A stretch of 64,000 nt of DNA from Rhizobium sp. Q54 (GTDB taxonomy: Bacteria; Pseudomonadota; Alphaproteobacteria; Rhizobiales; Xanthobacteraceae). The notes under the pieces were generated by a model that was not told the DNA's origin, searched no databases, and saw nothing but the letters and a program-made list of their open reading frames with translations. The first letter of the stretch is position 1. Each line of letters starts with the position of its first letter. The stretch is from positions 1-64,000 of the forward strand of contig CAMDSH010000008.1 of the NCBI GenBank assembly GCA_945907045.1. Direction: 5' to 3'. Below are positions 1 to 6,833 of the stretch, one piece after another. The position numbers and the translations under genes are program-made.

Positions 1-50
1 TCGCTGAAGGTGCCTGGCTGAACCAGTTTGACGACGTTAGAATTCGACAC
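1..50 (-). CDS. IS256-family transposase, N-terminal 16 codons only
   Basis: Only the first 16 codons lie in the window; the gene continues leftward. It starts at a GTG (48-50) with a good ribosome site (GAAGGAG) nine bases upstream. The encoded start MSNSNVVKLVQPGTFS closely resembles the N-terminus of IS256-family transposases common in rhizobia, which I recognise from memory; the DDE catalytic domain lies outside the window. The assignment therefore rests on a short peptide plus the flanking IS-like sequence. Confidence 0.55.
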   Translation of the reverse strand, partial: MSNSNVVKLVQPGTFS

Positions 51-150
51 GGCATATTACTCCTTCGGTGGAGAAGTGGAGGCTTCAACTACCCCCACGA
101 TATGCCGCCTTCCTGATCTACCCCGTCACCAACTTTCGACCATAGCTCCC
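1..150. mobile_element. Probable terminal part of an IS256-type insertion sequence
   Basis: The stretch 51-150 has no gene. It holds the ribosome site of the transposase and a segment (about 110-150) that, on the minus strand, reads GGGAGCTATGGTCGAAAG followed by TTGGTGACGGGGTA. This resembles the outer end of rhizobial IS256 elements. The exact inverted repeat and target duplication cannot be set because the other end is outside the window, so the boundary near 150 is an estimate. The element abuts the 3' end of motB without interrupting it. Confidence 0.35.
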
Positions 151-199
151 GGCCACGCCGGTTAAACCGCAAACCGAAAATGGCCTATCCGGTACGATA

Positions 200-1027
200 T
201 TAAGGCTTGAAGTCCGGCGGCAGCGGCGGCTCTTCCCGCATCATCGTGATGGTGACGCGCCGGTTCGACGACATCGCGGGGTTGTCCGGGAACAGCGGCT
301 CGGTGTCCGCCTTGCCCGCGACCATGAAGAAGTTGCCTGAAGGGATTCCTTCGGCACTCAGGATTTGCCGGATGGCGTTGGCGCGGTCGGCGGAAAGCTC
401 CCACGGGCCATAGCCGGCCTTCTCCGGGACGCGGCTCGCCGATGTGTGGCCGGTGATGGAGATGCGATAGGGCATTGCCTTGAGCGCGGGCGCCATCTTC
501 GCGATCAGCTTTCGCATCCGCTCGTACGGCTCCTTCGAGCCTTCCGGGAACATCGAGCGGCCGTCCTGATCGATGATCTCGATGTTCAGGCCCTGCTTGG
601 TTTCCTCCAGCATGATGTGCTTGGAGGCTTCGGTGATTTCCGGCATTTCCTGAAACGCCTGGCGCAGCGAAGCCGACGCCAGCGAGAACGAGCGGTCGTC
701 CTTGAAGCGCGCACCGAAGTTGCGCTTGTGATCCTTCTCGTCAGGGCTCGGTGTCGCGGAGGCGTCTTCCGGCTGAATATTGGCGACGTTCTTGAGCTTC
801 GGGCGCGTCGGCAGGCCGAGCACTTCGATGATGCCGGAATAGCGCACCTTGTCCTGCACGCCGAAGGCATCGCGCATCGAACCGGCGACGACCTGCAACT
901 TGGCCTGATCCTGAGTGGAGAACGCGACCAGCATCACGAAGAACGCGACCAGCAGGCCCATCAAATCGGCGAAGGTCACGAACCAGCCGTGACCTCCCCC
1001 ATGCGCTGCTTCCCGGCGTTTACCCAT
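200..1027 (-). CDS. motB: MotB-like flagellar stator protein (OmpA family)
   Basis: This 275-residue protein would be the peptidoglycan-anchored half of the ion-driven flagellar stator. Residues 15-36 form the single membrane helix with the family pattern W-x-VTFADLM; Asp21 is the expected ion-binding aspartate. A linker and plug region follows, then an OmpA-like peptidoglycan-binding domain at about 150-265 (ITGHTSASR, LSADRANAIRQIL, NRRVTITM). The ATG start gives a short basic cytoplasmic N-terminus, as in MotB. It lies 22 bases downstream of motA on the same strand, surely co-transcribed. It is far shorter than the roughly 390-residue MotB I recall from Rhizobium and Sinorhizobium. Confidence 0.9.
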   Translation of the reverse strand: MGKRREAAHGGGHGWFVTFADLMGLLVAFFVMLVAFSTQDQAKLQVVAGSMRDAFGVQDKVRYSGIIEVLGLPTRPKLKNVANIQPEDASATPSPDEKDHKRNFGARFKDDRSFSLASASLRQAFQEMPEITEASKHIMLEETKQGLNIEIIDQDGRSMFPEGSKEPYERMRKLIAKMAPALKAMPYRISITGHTSASRVPEKAGYGPWELSADRANAIRQILSAEGIPSGNFFMVAGKADTEPLFPDNPAMSSNRRVTITMMREEPPLPPDFKP

Positions 1028-1049
1028 GCTGTTCGATGCGGCGCGCGCG

Positions 1050-1838
1050 TCAAGCCGGCGCGGCCGCAGCTTCCTCTAGTTCTTCTTCGCTGTGGCGATG
1101 CCGCTCCGGCAGATATGCGATCAGCATTTCGCGCACGAGCGTCGGGCTCTTGGCTTCGCGGATCATCAGGATGCCGTCGATGATCAGCGTGCGATTGATC
1201 TCCTCGTCGACCAGCTTGAGATGCAGCTTGTCGGCGAGCGGCAAGCAAAAGAGGTTGGCCACCGCCGCGCCATAGAACGTCGCGAGCAAAGCCACCGCCA
1301 TGTAGGGACCGAGCTTGGAAGGATCGGTCATGTTGGCGAACATCTGCACCATGCCGATCAGCGTGCCTATCATGCCGAAGGCCGGCGCGCAGTCGCCGAT
1401 GGCGCGGTAAATTTTCTGACCCTCGTCGAGATGGGTGAGGAAGTTGTCGCGGTCGCGCTCAAGATTGTCGCGGATGAAATCGCCGTCATAACCGTCGGCC
1501 ACGAAGCGGATGCCCTTGGCGAGGAACGGGTCCTCGATCTCGACTTTCTCGAGGCCGAGCGGACCCGACTTGCGCGCGATTTCGGCAAGCCCGGCGATTT
1601 CGTCCACCAGATCGCGCTGGCTCATGCGGCGCAACGAGAAGGCGAATTTCGCGCCCAGCGGCAGGCCGTGGAAGATCGACGCCAATGGGAAGCGGATCAA
1701 TGTCGCCGCGAACGAGCCGCCGAAAATGACGATGAAGGCGTGCATGTCGAGGAACATGCGCAGATCGCCTCCCATCATGATCAGGGAGACGAGCACGACG
1801 GCTCCAGCCAGGAGGCCCAGACCCGTTGCGATATCCAT
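1050..1838 (-). CDS. motA: MotA-like flagellar stator protein (MotA/TolQ/ExbB family)
   Basis: This 262-residue inner-membrane protein pairs with MotB to form the stator. Four hydrophobic helices are visible (about 3-22, 33-52, 150-170, 180-202), with a large cytoplasmic loop between helices 2 and 3 carrying charged residues of the type that contact the rotor. Pro152 (DCAPAFGMIGTL) and Pro200 sit 48 residues apart, like the two functional prolines of E. coli MotA (173 and 222). The acidic tail EEELEEAAAAPA is low complexity. A perfect CtrA box lies 75 bases upstream (1913-1927), which suggests cell-cycle control. Confidence 0.9.
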   Translation of the reverse strand: MDIATGLGLLAGAVVLVSLIMMGGDLRMFLDMHAFIVIFGGSFAATLIRFPLASIFHGLPLGAKFAFSLRRMSQRDLVDEIAGLAEIARKSGPLGLEKVEIEDPFLAKGIRFVADGYDGDFIRDNLERDRDNFLTHLDEGQKIYRAIGDCAPAFGMIGTLIGMVQMFANMTDPSKLGPYMAVALLATFYGAAVANLFCLPLADKLHLKLVDEEINRTLIIDGILMIREAKSPTLVREMLIAYLPERHRHSEEELEEAAAAPA

Positions 1839-1912
1839 TACAAAACTCCACGCACAAAACGAGTAAGCGCACCGTTTCCGGCGCTGCCGACAGCGACCCT
1901 AGAACGGCGCGC

Positions 1913-1927
1913 TTAAAGGAGCGTTAA
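1913..1927. promoter_or_regulatory. CtrA box (TTAA-N7-TTAA) upstream of motA
   Basis: TTAA at 1913-1916 and TTAA at 1924-1927 are separated by exactly seven bases (AGGAGCG), the full consensus recognised by CtrA in alphaproteobacteria. It is 74 bases before the motA ATG, in the only intergenic space serving motA-motB. CtrA is the known master regulator of flagellar genes in this class; binding here is inferred. Confidence 0.6.
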
Positions 1928-2045
1928 GGCTAAGAGATCGTGAATCCACGGCCCTTGGGCGGGCTGCGGGCGGGCGATCCGGCTTATCCGGAAAACCCCG
2001 ATAAGGCGGTGACCGGCCTGGAAAAAACTGCAATATGACCCTCAA

Positions 2046-2057
2046 GGGACGCGTCCC
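2046..2057. promoter_or_regulatory. 12-bp perfect palindrome before mmsA
   Basis: GGGACGCGTCCC is self-complementary and lies 50 bases upstream of the mmsA ATG, inside a GC-rich leader. It could be an operator or simply a chance palindrome in GC-rich DNA. No cognate regulator lies nearby. Confidence 0.25.
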
Positions 2058-2107
2058 CGGGGCCCCGTTAAAGGAGGTTCCGGGTCTAAAGAAACCGGGA
2101 GGGAGAC

Positions 2108-3604
2108 ATGCGGGAGATCGGCCACTTCATCGGGGGCAAGCAGGTGAAGGGCGGCTCGGGCCGCTTCGGGGATGTCTTCAATCCCAACACCGGCGAAGTG
2201 CAGGCCAAGGTCGCTCTCGCCAAGAAATCGGAAGTCGAACAGGCGATCGCCAACGCCGCCGCCGCGCAGCCGGAATGGGCCGCGACCAATCCGCAGCGCC
2301 GCGCGCGCGTGATGTTCAAGTTCCTCGAACTGATCCAGAAGGAATATGACGACCTCGCCCGCCTGCTCTCGTCCGAGCACGGCAAGGTGTTTGCCGACGC
2401 CAAAGGCGACATCCAGCGCGGGCTTGAAGTGGTCGAATTCGCCTGCGGCATCCCGCATCTGTTGAAGGGCGAATACACGGAGAGCGCCGGCCCCGGCACC
2501 GATTTGTATTCCGTCCGCCAGCCGCTCGGCGTCGTCGCCGGCATCACGCCGTTCAACTTTCCGGCCATGATCCCGCTCTGGAAATGCGCGCCGGCCATCG
2601 CCTGCGGCAACGCCTTCATCCTCAAGCCGTCCGAACGCGACCCGGGCGTGCCGATGCGGATCGCCGAATTATTTCTCGCTGCGGGATTGCCGCCCGGCAT
2701 CCTCAATGTCGTCAACGGCGACAAGGAAGCGGTCGATACGCTGCTCACCGACGCGCGTGTGAGGGCGATCGGGTTTGTCGGCTCGTCCGATATCGCGCAG
2801 TATATCTATTCGACTGCCGCCGCGCACGGAAAGCGCGCGCAATGCTTCGGCGGCGCCAAGAACCACATGATCGTAATGCCGGACGCCGACATGGATCAGG
2901 CCGTCGATGCGCTGATCGGCGCCGGCTACGGCTCCGCCGGCGAGCGCTGCATGGCGATTTCGGTCGCGGTGCCGGTCGGCGAGAAGACCGCCGATGCGCT
3001 GATGAAGAAACTCATTCCGCGCGTCGAGGCCCTTAAAATAGGTCCATCCACCGACGCGCAGGCGGATTACGGCCCGATGGTGACGTCCGCCCTGCTCGGC
3101 AAGGTAAAGCAATACGTCGAGACCGGGATCAAGGAAGGCGCCAAGCTCGTGGTCGATGGCCGCAACTTCAAAATGCAGGGCTACGAGAACGGCAACTTCA
3201 TGGGCGGCTGCCTGTTCGATCACGTGACGCCGAACATGAAAATCTACAAGGAAGAGATTTTCGGCCCCGTGCTCTCGGTGGTGCGCGCGAAGGACTACGA
3301 GGAGGCGGTGCGGCTTCCCTCCGAACACGAATACGGCAACGGCGTTTCCATCTACACCCGCGACGGCGACACCGCGCGCGACTTCACCAACCGCGTCAAC
3401 GTCGGCATGGTCGGCGTGAATTTCGCGATTCCGGTTCCGCTCGCCTATCACACATTCGGCGGCTGGAAACGCTCCGGCTTCGGCGATCTCAACCAGCATG
3501 GGCCGGATTCGATCCGCTTCTACACCAAGACCAAGACCATTACCTCGCGCTGGCCTTCGGGGACGAAGGAAGGCGCCGAGTTCGTTATCCCGACGATGAA
3601 ATGA
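2108..3604 (+). CDS. mmsA: Methylmalonate-semialdehyde dehydrogenase (CoA-acylating)
   Basis: This 498-residue aldehyde dehydrogenase converts methylmalonate or malonate semialdehyde to propionyl-CoA or acetyl-CoA, in valine and inositol degradation. The family motif GYGSAGERCMAIS puts the catalytic cysteine at residue 281, and the NAD site (PFNFPAMIPLWK, FVGSSDIAQYI) is intact. Length matches the family. The start is fixed by a strong GGGAGGGAG site six bases upstream. The stop overlaps the next start (ATGA at 3601-3604), coupling it to the lipoprotein gene. An mmsB-like dehydrogenase occurs far away at 44485. Confidence 0.95.
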   Translation: MREIGHFIGGKQVKGGSGRFGDVFNPNTGEVQAKVALAKKSEVEQAIANAAAAQPEWAATNPQRRARVMFKFLELIQKEYDDLARLLSSEHGKVFADAKGDIQRGLEVVEFACGIPHLLKGEYTESAGPGTDLYSVRQPLGVVAGITPFNFPAMIPLWKCAPAIACGNAFILKPSERDPGVPMRIAELFLAAGLPPGILNVVNGDKEAVDTLLTDARVRAIGFVGSSDIAQYIYSTAAAHGKRAQCFGGAKNHMIVMPDADMDQAVDALIGAGYGSAGERCMAISVAVPVGEKTADALMKKLIPRVEALKIGPSTDAQADYGPMVTSALLGKVKQYVETGIKEGAKLVVDGRNFKMQGYENGNFMGGCLFDHVTPNMKIYKEEIFGPVLSVVRAKDYEEAVRLPSEHEYGNGVSIYTRDGDTARDFTNRVNVGMVGVNFAIPVPLAYHTFGGWKRSGFGDLNQHGPDSIRFYTKTKTITSRWPSGTKEGAEFVIPTMK

Positions 3605-3981
3605 GACGGCGCAGCGGCATGTTCAGAACCCTGGCCATGCTGACGGCATTTGCCCTTGCGGGTTGCAGCGGCGGCAGCGGCATGTTCAGCGGCGCCAGCG
3701 GGCCGCAGCCTGCCCCGGTTGAAATGACCGGGCGCTGGCTGCTCGCCGCCACCAACGCGCCGCCCTGCGGCGTCAACTTCTCGGGCAGCCGCAGCGAAGG
3801 CAGCATGGCGCCGGAAGGCGGCTGCCCCGGCAACTTCTTCACCAGCCGGCGCTGGTCGTATGAGCAGGACGCACTGATCGTCCGCGATCACAATGGCGAG
3901 CAGCTCGCCAGCCTCAAGCACAACGGCGCGCGCTTTGAAGGCGCCGCCACCAACGGAATGCAGATCACGCTCACACGCTAA
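3601..3981 (+). CDS. Omp19-type lipoprotein with protease-inhibitor (Inh/AprI) fold
   Basis: The gene encodes a 126-residue predicted outer-membrane lipoprotein. RRR plus a hydrophobic stretch ends in the lipobox LAGC, with Cys22 as the lipidated residue, followed by a Gly/Ser-rich linker. Residues 42-126 match the Inh/AprI beta-barrel pattern (GRWLLAA, CGVNFSG, GGCPGNFF, RRWSYEQDALIVRD, ITLTR). Brucella Omp19 is the known relative and inhibits proteases. Translation starts inside the mmsA stop (ATGA); a second in-frame ATG at 3619 would still keep the lipobox. The function is inferred from family. Confidence 0.75.
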   Translation: MRRRSGMFRTLAMLTAFALAGCSGGSGMFSGASGPQPAPVEMTGRWLLAATNAPPCGVNFSGSRSEGSMAPEGGCPGNFFTSRRWSYEQDALIVRDHNGEQLASLKHNGARFEGAATNGMQITLTR

Positions 3982-3995
3982 ACCCGAAGGAAGTC

Positions 3996-4640
3996 ATGCC
4001 CGCATATCAGCTCTACTGCTTCGCACAGTCCGGCAACGCCTATCGCGCCGCGCTGATGCTCAATCTGATCGGCGCCGACTGGAAGCCGGTGTTCGTGGAT
4101 TTCTTCAAGGGCGGCGAGACGCGCACGCCTAAATATCGCGCCGAAGTAAACGAGATGGGCGAGGTGCCGGTGCTCGTAGACGGCGCGAAAAAACTTTCGC
4201 AATCCGGCGTGATCCTCAATTATCTCTCCGAAAAAAGCGGGAAATTCCGTCCCGAAGGCGAGGACGAGAAACTCGAAGCGCTGCGCTGGATCATCTGGGA
4301 CAACCAGAAGGTCAACGGCTTTCTCGGGCCGTATCGTTTCCTGAAGACATTGTCCAAGCCGCCGGGCGATCCCGCCGTGCTCACATTCCTCAAGGGCCGC
4401 ATCGACAACAATCTTGGCATCCTCGACAAGCGGCTATCGGAGCGGCCTTTCGTGCTGGGCGCGCGGCCGACCATCGTCGATATTTCGCTGGTGGCTTATC
4501 CGTATTACCCGGCGGAGGAATTCGGCTTCGATATTCCCGGCACGTACAAGAACATCGCGGCGTGGCTGGAGCGCATGAAGGCGCTGCCGGGCTGGAAGCA
4601 TCCTTACGATCTGATGCCGGGACATCCGCTGCCGGCTTGA
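3996..4640 (+). CDS. Glutathione S-transferase family protein
   Basis: This 214-residue protein has an N-terminal thioredoxin-fold domain (about 1-80, ending with EVPVLVDGAKKLSQSGVILNYLSEK, whose Ser is the gamma-glutamyl contact typical of GSTs) and an all-helical C-terminal domain (about 95-205) with LGARPTIVDISL, the GST N-capping/hydrophobic staple region. The substrate is not predictable. It starts 14 bases after the lipoprotein gene, with GAAGGAA as ribosome site, and its stop abuts the stop of the convergent ureE gene. Confidence 0.85.
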   Translation: MPAYQLYCFAQSGNAYRAALMLNLIGADWKPVFVDFFKGGETRTPKYRAEVNEMGEVPVLVDGAKKLSQSGVILNYLSEKSGKFRPEGEDEKLEALRWIIWDNQKVNGFLGPYRFLKTLSKPPGDPAVLTFLKGRIDNNLGILDKRLSERPFVLGARPTIVDISLVAYPYYPAEEFGFDIPGTYKNIAAWLERMKALPGWKHPYDLMPGHPLPA

Positions 4641-5162
4641 TCAATCGTGCTTGTGGTGTTGATGGCCGTGATGGTGATGATCGTGACCACACGAATCGTC
4701 GTGCGCGTGGTCATGAACATGACCATGTGACTGCGCGGCATAGGCGCCGCCTTCCGGCTCGAACGGCGCTTCGATAATCGCCGTCTTCGCGCCGAGATTT
4801 TTCAGCAGCGTTTCGATCGCGGGATCGCGGCGCACGCGGATGCGGTTCGGCAGAACCTCGACCGGCACATGGCGGTCGCCAAGATGCCACGCGAGCCGCG
4901 CCAGCGCGGCCAAATCAACGGCGCGCGCTTCGATCAGCGGCTCGGCCTGCGCGACCACTTCGACCGCGTTGCCGTCTTCCAATACCAGGAGATCGTCGGT
5001 ACGCAGCCGCGTTGCCTGCGCGAGAGCGATTTCGACTTGGGTGCCTTTGGTGCCGGTCACAGATCCGCGCGGCGACTGGCGCTGCTCGGAGCCGAGAATG
5101 ACGGTGTCGATAATGGCGTGGCTATGCCGCGTGCCGGCGGCAATGACGCGAGCCGCGCGCAT
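4641..5162 (-). CDS. ureE: UreE-type urease accessory / nickel metallochaperone
   Basis: This 173-residue protein has the UreE plan: an N-terminal peptide-binding domain (about 15-80, RLRTDDLLVLEDGNAVEVVA) and a metal-binding domain (about 85-150) with LARLAWHLGDRHVPVEV, which contains the conserved dimer-interface His, then a tail holding 14 histidines in about 35 residues for Ni(II) storage. No urease structural or other accessory gene lies in this window. Its ATG overlaps the pssA stop (TGATG), so it is the last gene of a psd-pssA-ureE transcript. Role in urease maturation is inferred from family. Confidence 0.85.
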   Translation of the reverse strand: MRAARVIAAGTRHSHAIIDTVILGSEQRQSPRGSVTGTKGTQVEIALAQATRLRTDDLLVLEDGNAVEVVAQAEPLIEARAVDLAALARLAWHLGDRHVPVEVLPNRIRVRRDPAIETLLKNLGAKTAIIEAPFEPEGGAYAAQSHGHVHDHAHDDSCGHDHHHHGHQHHKHD

Positions 5163-6064
5163 CAGTTCAGGCGCGGCGGACGGTCGCTGCCGGTTTCCTC
5201 GCCCGATCCGGGCCGGCCCGGCGACACCGACGGCGAGGCGTCGTCATGACCGGAGGTCATGCCTGCGCGCAGGAGTTCGGCATCCTTGCGCTGATGCTCG
5301 CGATAAGAGAGCCAGCCGAGCGGCAGGCAGGCGAGGAAGATGAATGTGCCGGCGGTCAGCACCTCCCACGGATAGGCGATCAGCAGCGCGATAAACAGCA
5401 CCACCGCGACGAATACGGGAAGCACCATTTCCGGCGGCACGCGTTTTCCGACGCGCTTGCCGGAAAATACCGGGAGCCGCGACACCATCAGGATGGCAAT
5501 GGCGAGCGTGTAGAACAGAGTAAGCCAGATGAGCACGCTGCCGCGCGCGAGCCCGAGGAAGTTGAGATAGACCGGCAGCAGCACGGTGATGGCGCCGGCG
5601 GGCGCCGGAATGCCGGTGAAGAAATTTCCCGCCCAGGCCGGCTGGTTGGGATCGTCGATCATCACGTTAAAGCGCGCGAGACGCAGGGCAGCGCAAATCG
5701 CGAACACCATCGCCGCGATCCAGCCGACCGATTTTAGTTCGTGCAGGCCCCAAAAATAAAGGATCAGCGCGGGCGCGACGCCGAAATTGACAAAGTCGGC
5801 AAGGCTGTCGAGCTCGGCGCCGAATTTCGACGTACCCTTGAGCATGCGCGCGACGCGCCCATCGATGCCGTCGAGCAAAGCAGCAAACACGATGGCCGCG
5901 AGTGCCAGTTCAAGCTTGTCTTCGGTCGCGACGCGAATGGCCGTAAGGCCCGCGCATAGCGCGAGCAATGTGATGACGTTCGGCACCAGCGTGCGCACCG
6001 GAATGGCGCGGAAACGCCGGACCTTGGCCTTCGGGTCGGTCGGATCGACGGGCGAGAATACCAT
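5162..6064 (-). CDS. pssA: CDP-diacylglycerol--serine O-phosphatidyltransferase
   Basis: This 300-residue integral membrane enzyme makes phosphatidylserine from CDP-diacylglycerol and serine, the first step to phosphatidylethanolamine. The CDP-alcohol phosphotransferase signature is complete: Asp65, Asp68-Gly69, Ala72-Arg73, Gly82, Asp86 and Asp90. About eight hydrophobic segments are visible, and a polar tail rich in Asp and Ser follows residue 265. It is of the alphaproteobacterial PssA (subclass II) type. It sits between psd and ureE on one strand; psd, the next enzyme, starts 61 bases upstream. Confidence 0.93.
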   Translation of the reverse strand: MVFSPVDPTDPKAKVRRFRAIPVRTLVPNVITLLALCAGLTAIRVATEDKLELALAAIVFAALLDGIDGRVARMLKGTSKFGAELDSLADFVNFGVAPALILYFWGLHELKSVGWIAAMVFAICAALRLARFNVMIDDPNQPAWAGNFFTGIPAPAGAITVLLPVYLNFLGLARGSVLIWLTLFYTLAIAILMVSRLPVFSGKRVGKRVPPEMVLPVFVAVVLFIALLIAYPWEVLTAGTFIFLACLPLGWLSYREHQRKDAELLRAGMTSGHDDASPSVSPGRPGSGEETGSDRPPRLN

Positions 6065-6125
6065 GACGCTTAATATAGCCGTTCGCGCGCGGAACCGCTA
6101 CTTCGCACGCCGCAGCATTAACCAT

Positions 6126-6824
6126 TCAGCCGGCGCGGAATTCGCGGTTTTCACCGGCGCCGCGCAGATCGGCGAGCACGGTTTCGCCGGCGATGGATGT
6201 CTGGCCGACGGCGACCAGCGGATTCGCGCCGGCGGGGAAATACACATCGAGCCGCGAGCCGAAGCGGATCATGCCGAAGCGCTCGCCGGCGCCGAGGCTT
6301 TGTCCTTCGCGCGTCCAGCACAAAATGCGGCGCGCCACCAAACCGGCAATCTGCACCACCGCGATCTTCGCGCCCGCCGAAGCGATGACGAGCGAATTGC
6401 GTTCGTTGTCGGCGCTCGCCTTGTCGAGGTCGGCGTTGAGGAACACGCCGGGGTGATAGACGATGCGCTCGACGCGGCCCGCCACCGGGCTGCGGTTGAT
6501 GTGGCAATCGAACACGCTCATGAAGATGGAGACGCGCGGCAGCGGCGCAGCGCCCAGCCCCAGCTCAACCGGCGGCACGGCCTGCGTCACCATGCTCACG
6601 CGCCCATCGGCGGGGGCGACCACGATGCCCTCGCGCACCGGCGTGACGCGCGGCGGATCGCGGAAGAAATAAGCGCACCACGCGGTGAGCAGCGTGCCGA
6701 TCCACCCCAGCGGCGTCCACAGCCAGAATAAAATCAGACTCACCAGCGCAAAGGCACCGATGAACGGATAGCCCTCCGGGCTGATGGGGACGAGCTGCGA
6801 GCGGATCGAGGCGGCTATGGACAT
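6126..6824 (-). CDS. psd: Phosphatidylserine decarboxylase proenzyme
   Basis: This 232-residue short-type proenzyme decarboxylates phosphatidylserine to phosphatidylethanolamine. The self-cleavage site is the Gly189-Ser190 bond in [11 protein letters not shown], the variant of LGST used by the short bacterial enzymes; Ser190 becomes the pyruvoyl group. Two membrane-associated hydrophobic stretches occur near residues 21-53, and [14 protein letters not shown] is a conserved family block. It is followed by pssA and preceded, nine bases away, by the Atm1-type exporter gene. Confidence 0.95.
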   Translation of the reverse strand: MSIAASIRSQLVPISPEGYPFIGAFALVSLILFWLWTPLGWIGTLLTAWCAYFFRDPPRVTPVREGIVVAPADGRVSMVTQAVPPVELGLGAAPLPRVSIFMSVFDCHINRSPVAGRVERIVYHPGVFLNADLDKASADNERNSLVIASAGAKIAVVQIAGLVARRILCWTREGQSLGAGERFGMIRFGSRLDVYFPAGANPLVAVGQTSIAGETVLADLRGAGENREFRAG

Positions 6825-6833
6825 TTGTCTTCC

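Noticed and set aside
4641..5162. A Zn/Co chaperone or hypothetical His-rich protein instead of UreE
   Set aside because: The LARLAWHLGDRH block and two-domain plan match UreE specifically; the His tail alone would not decide.
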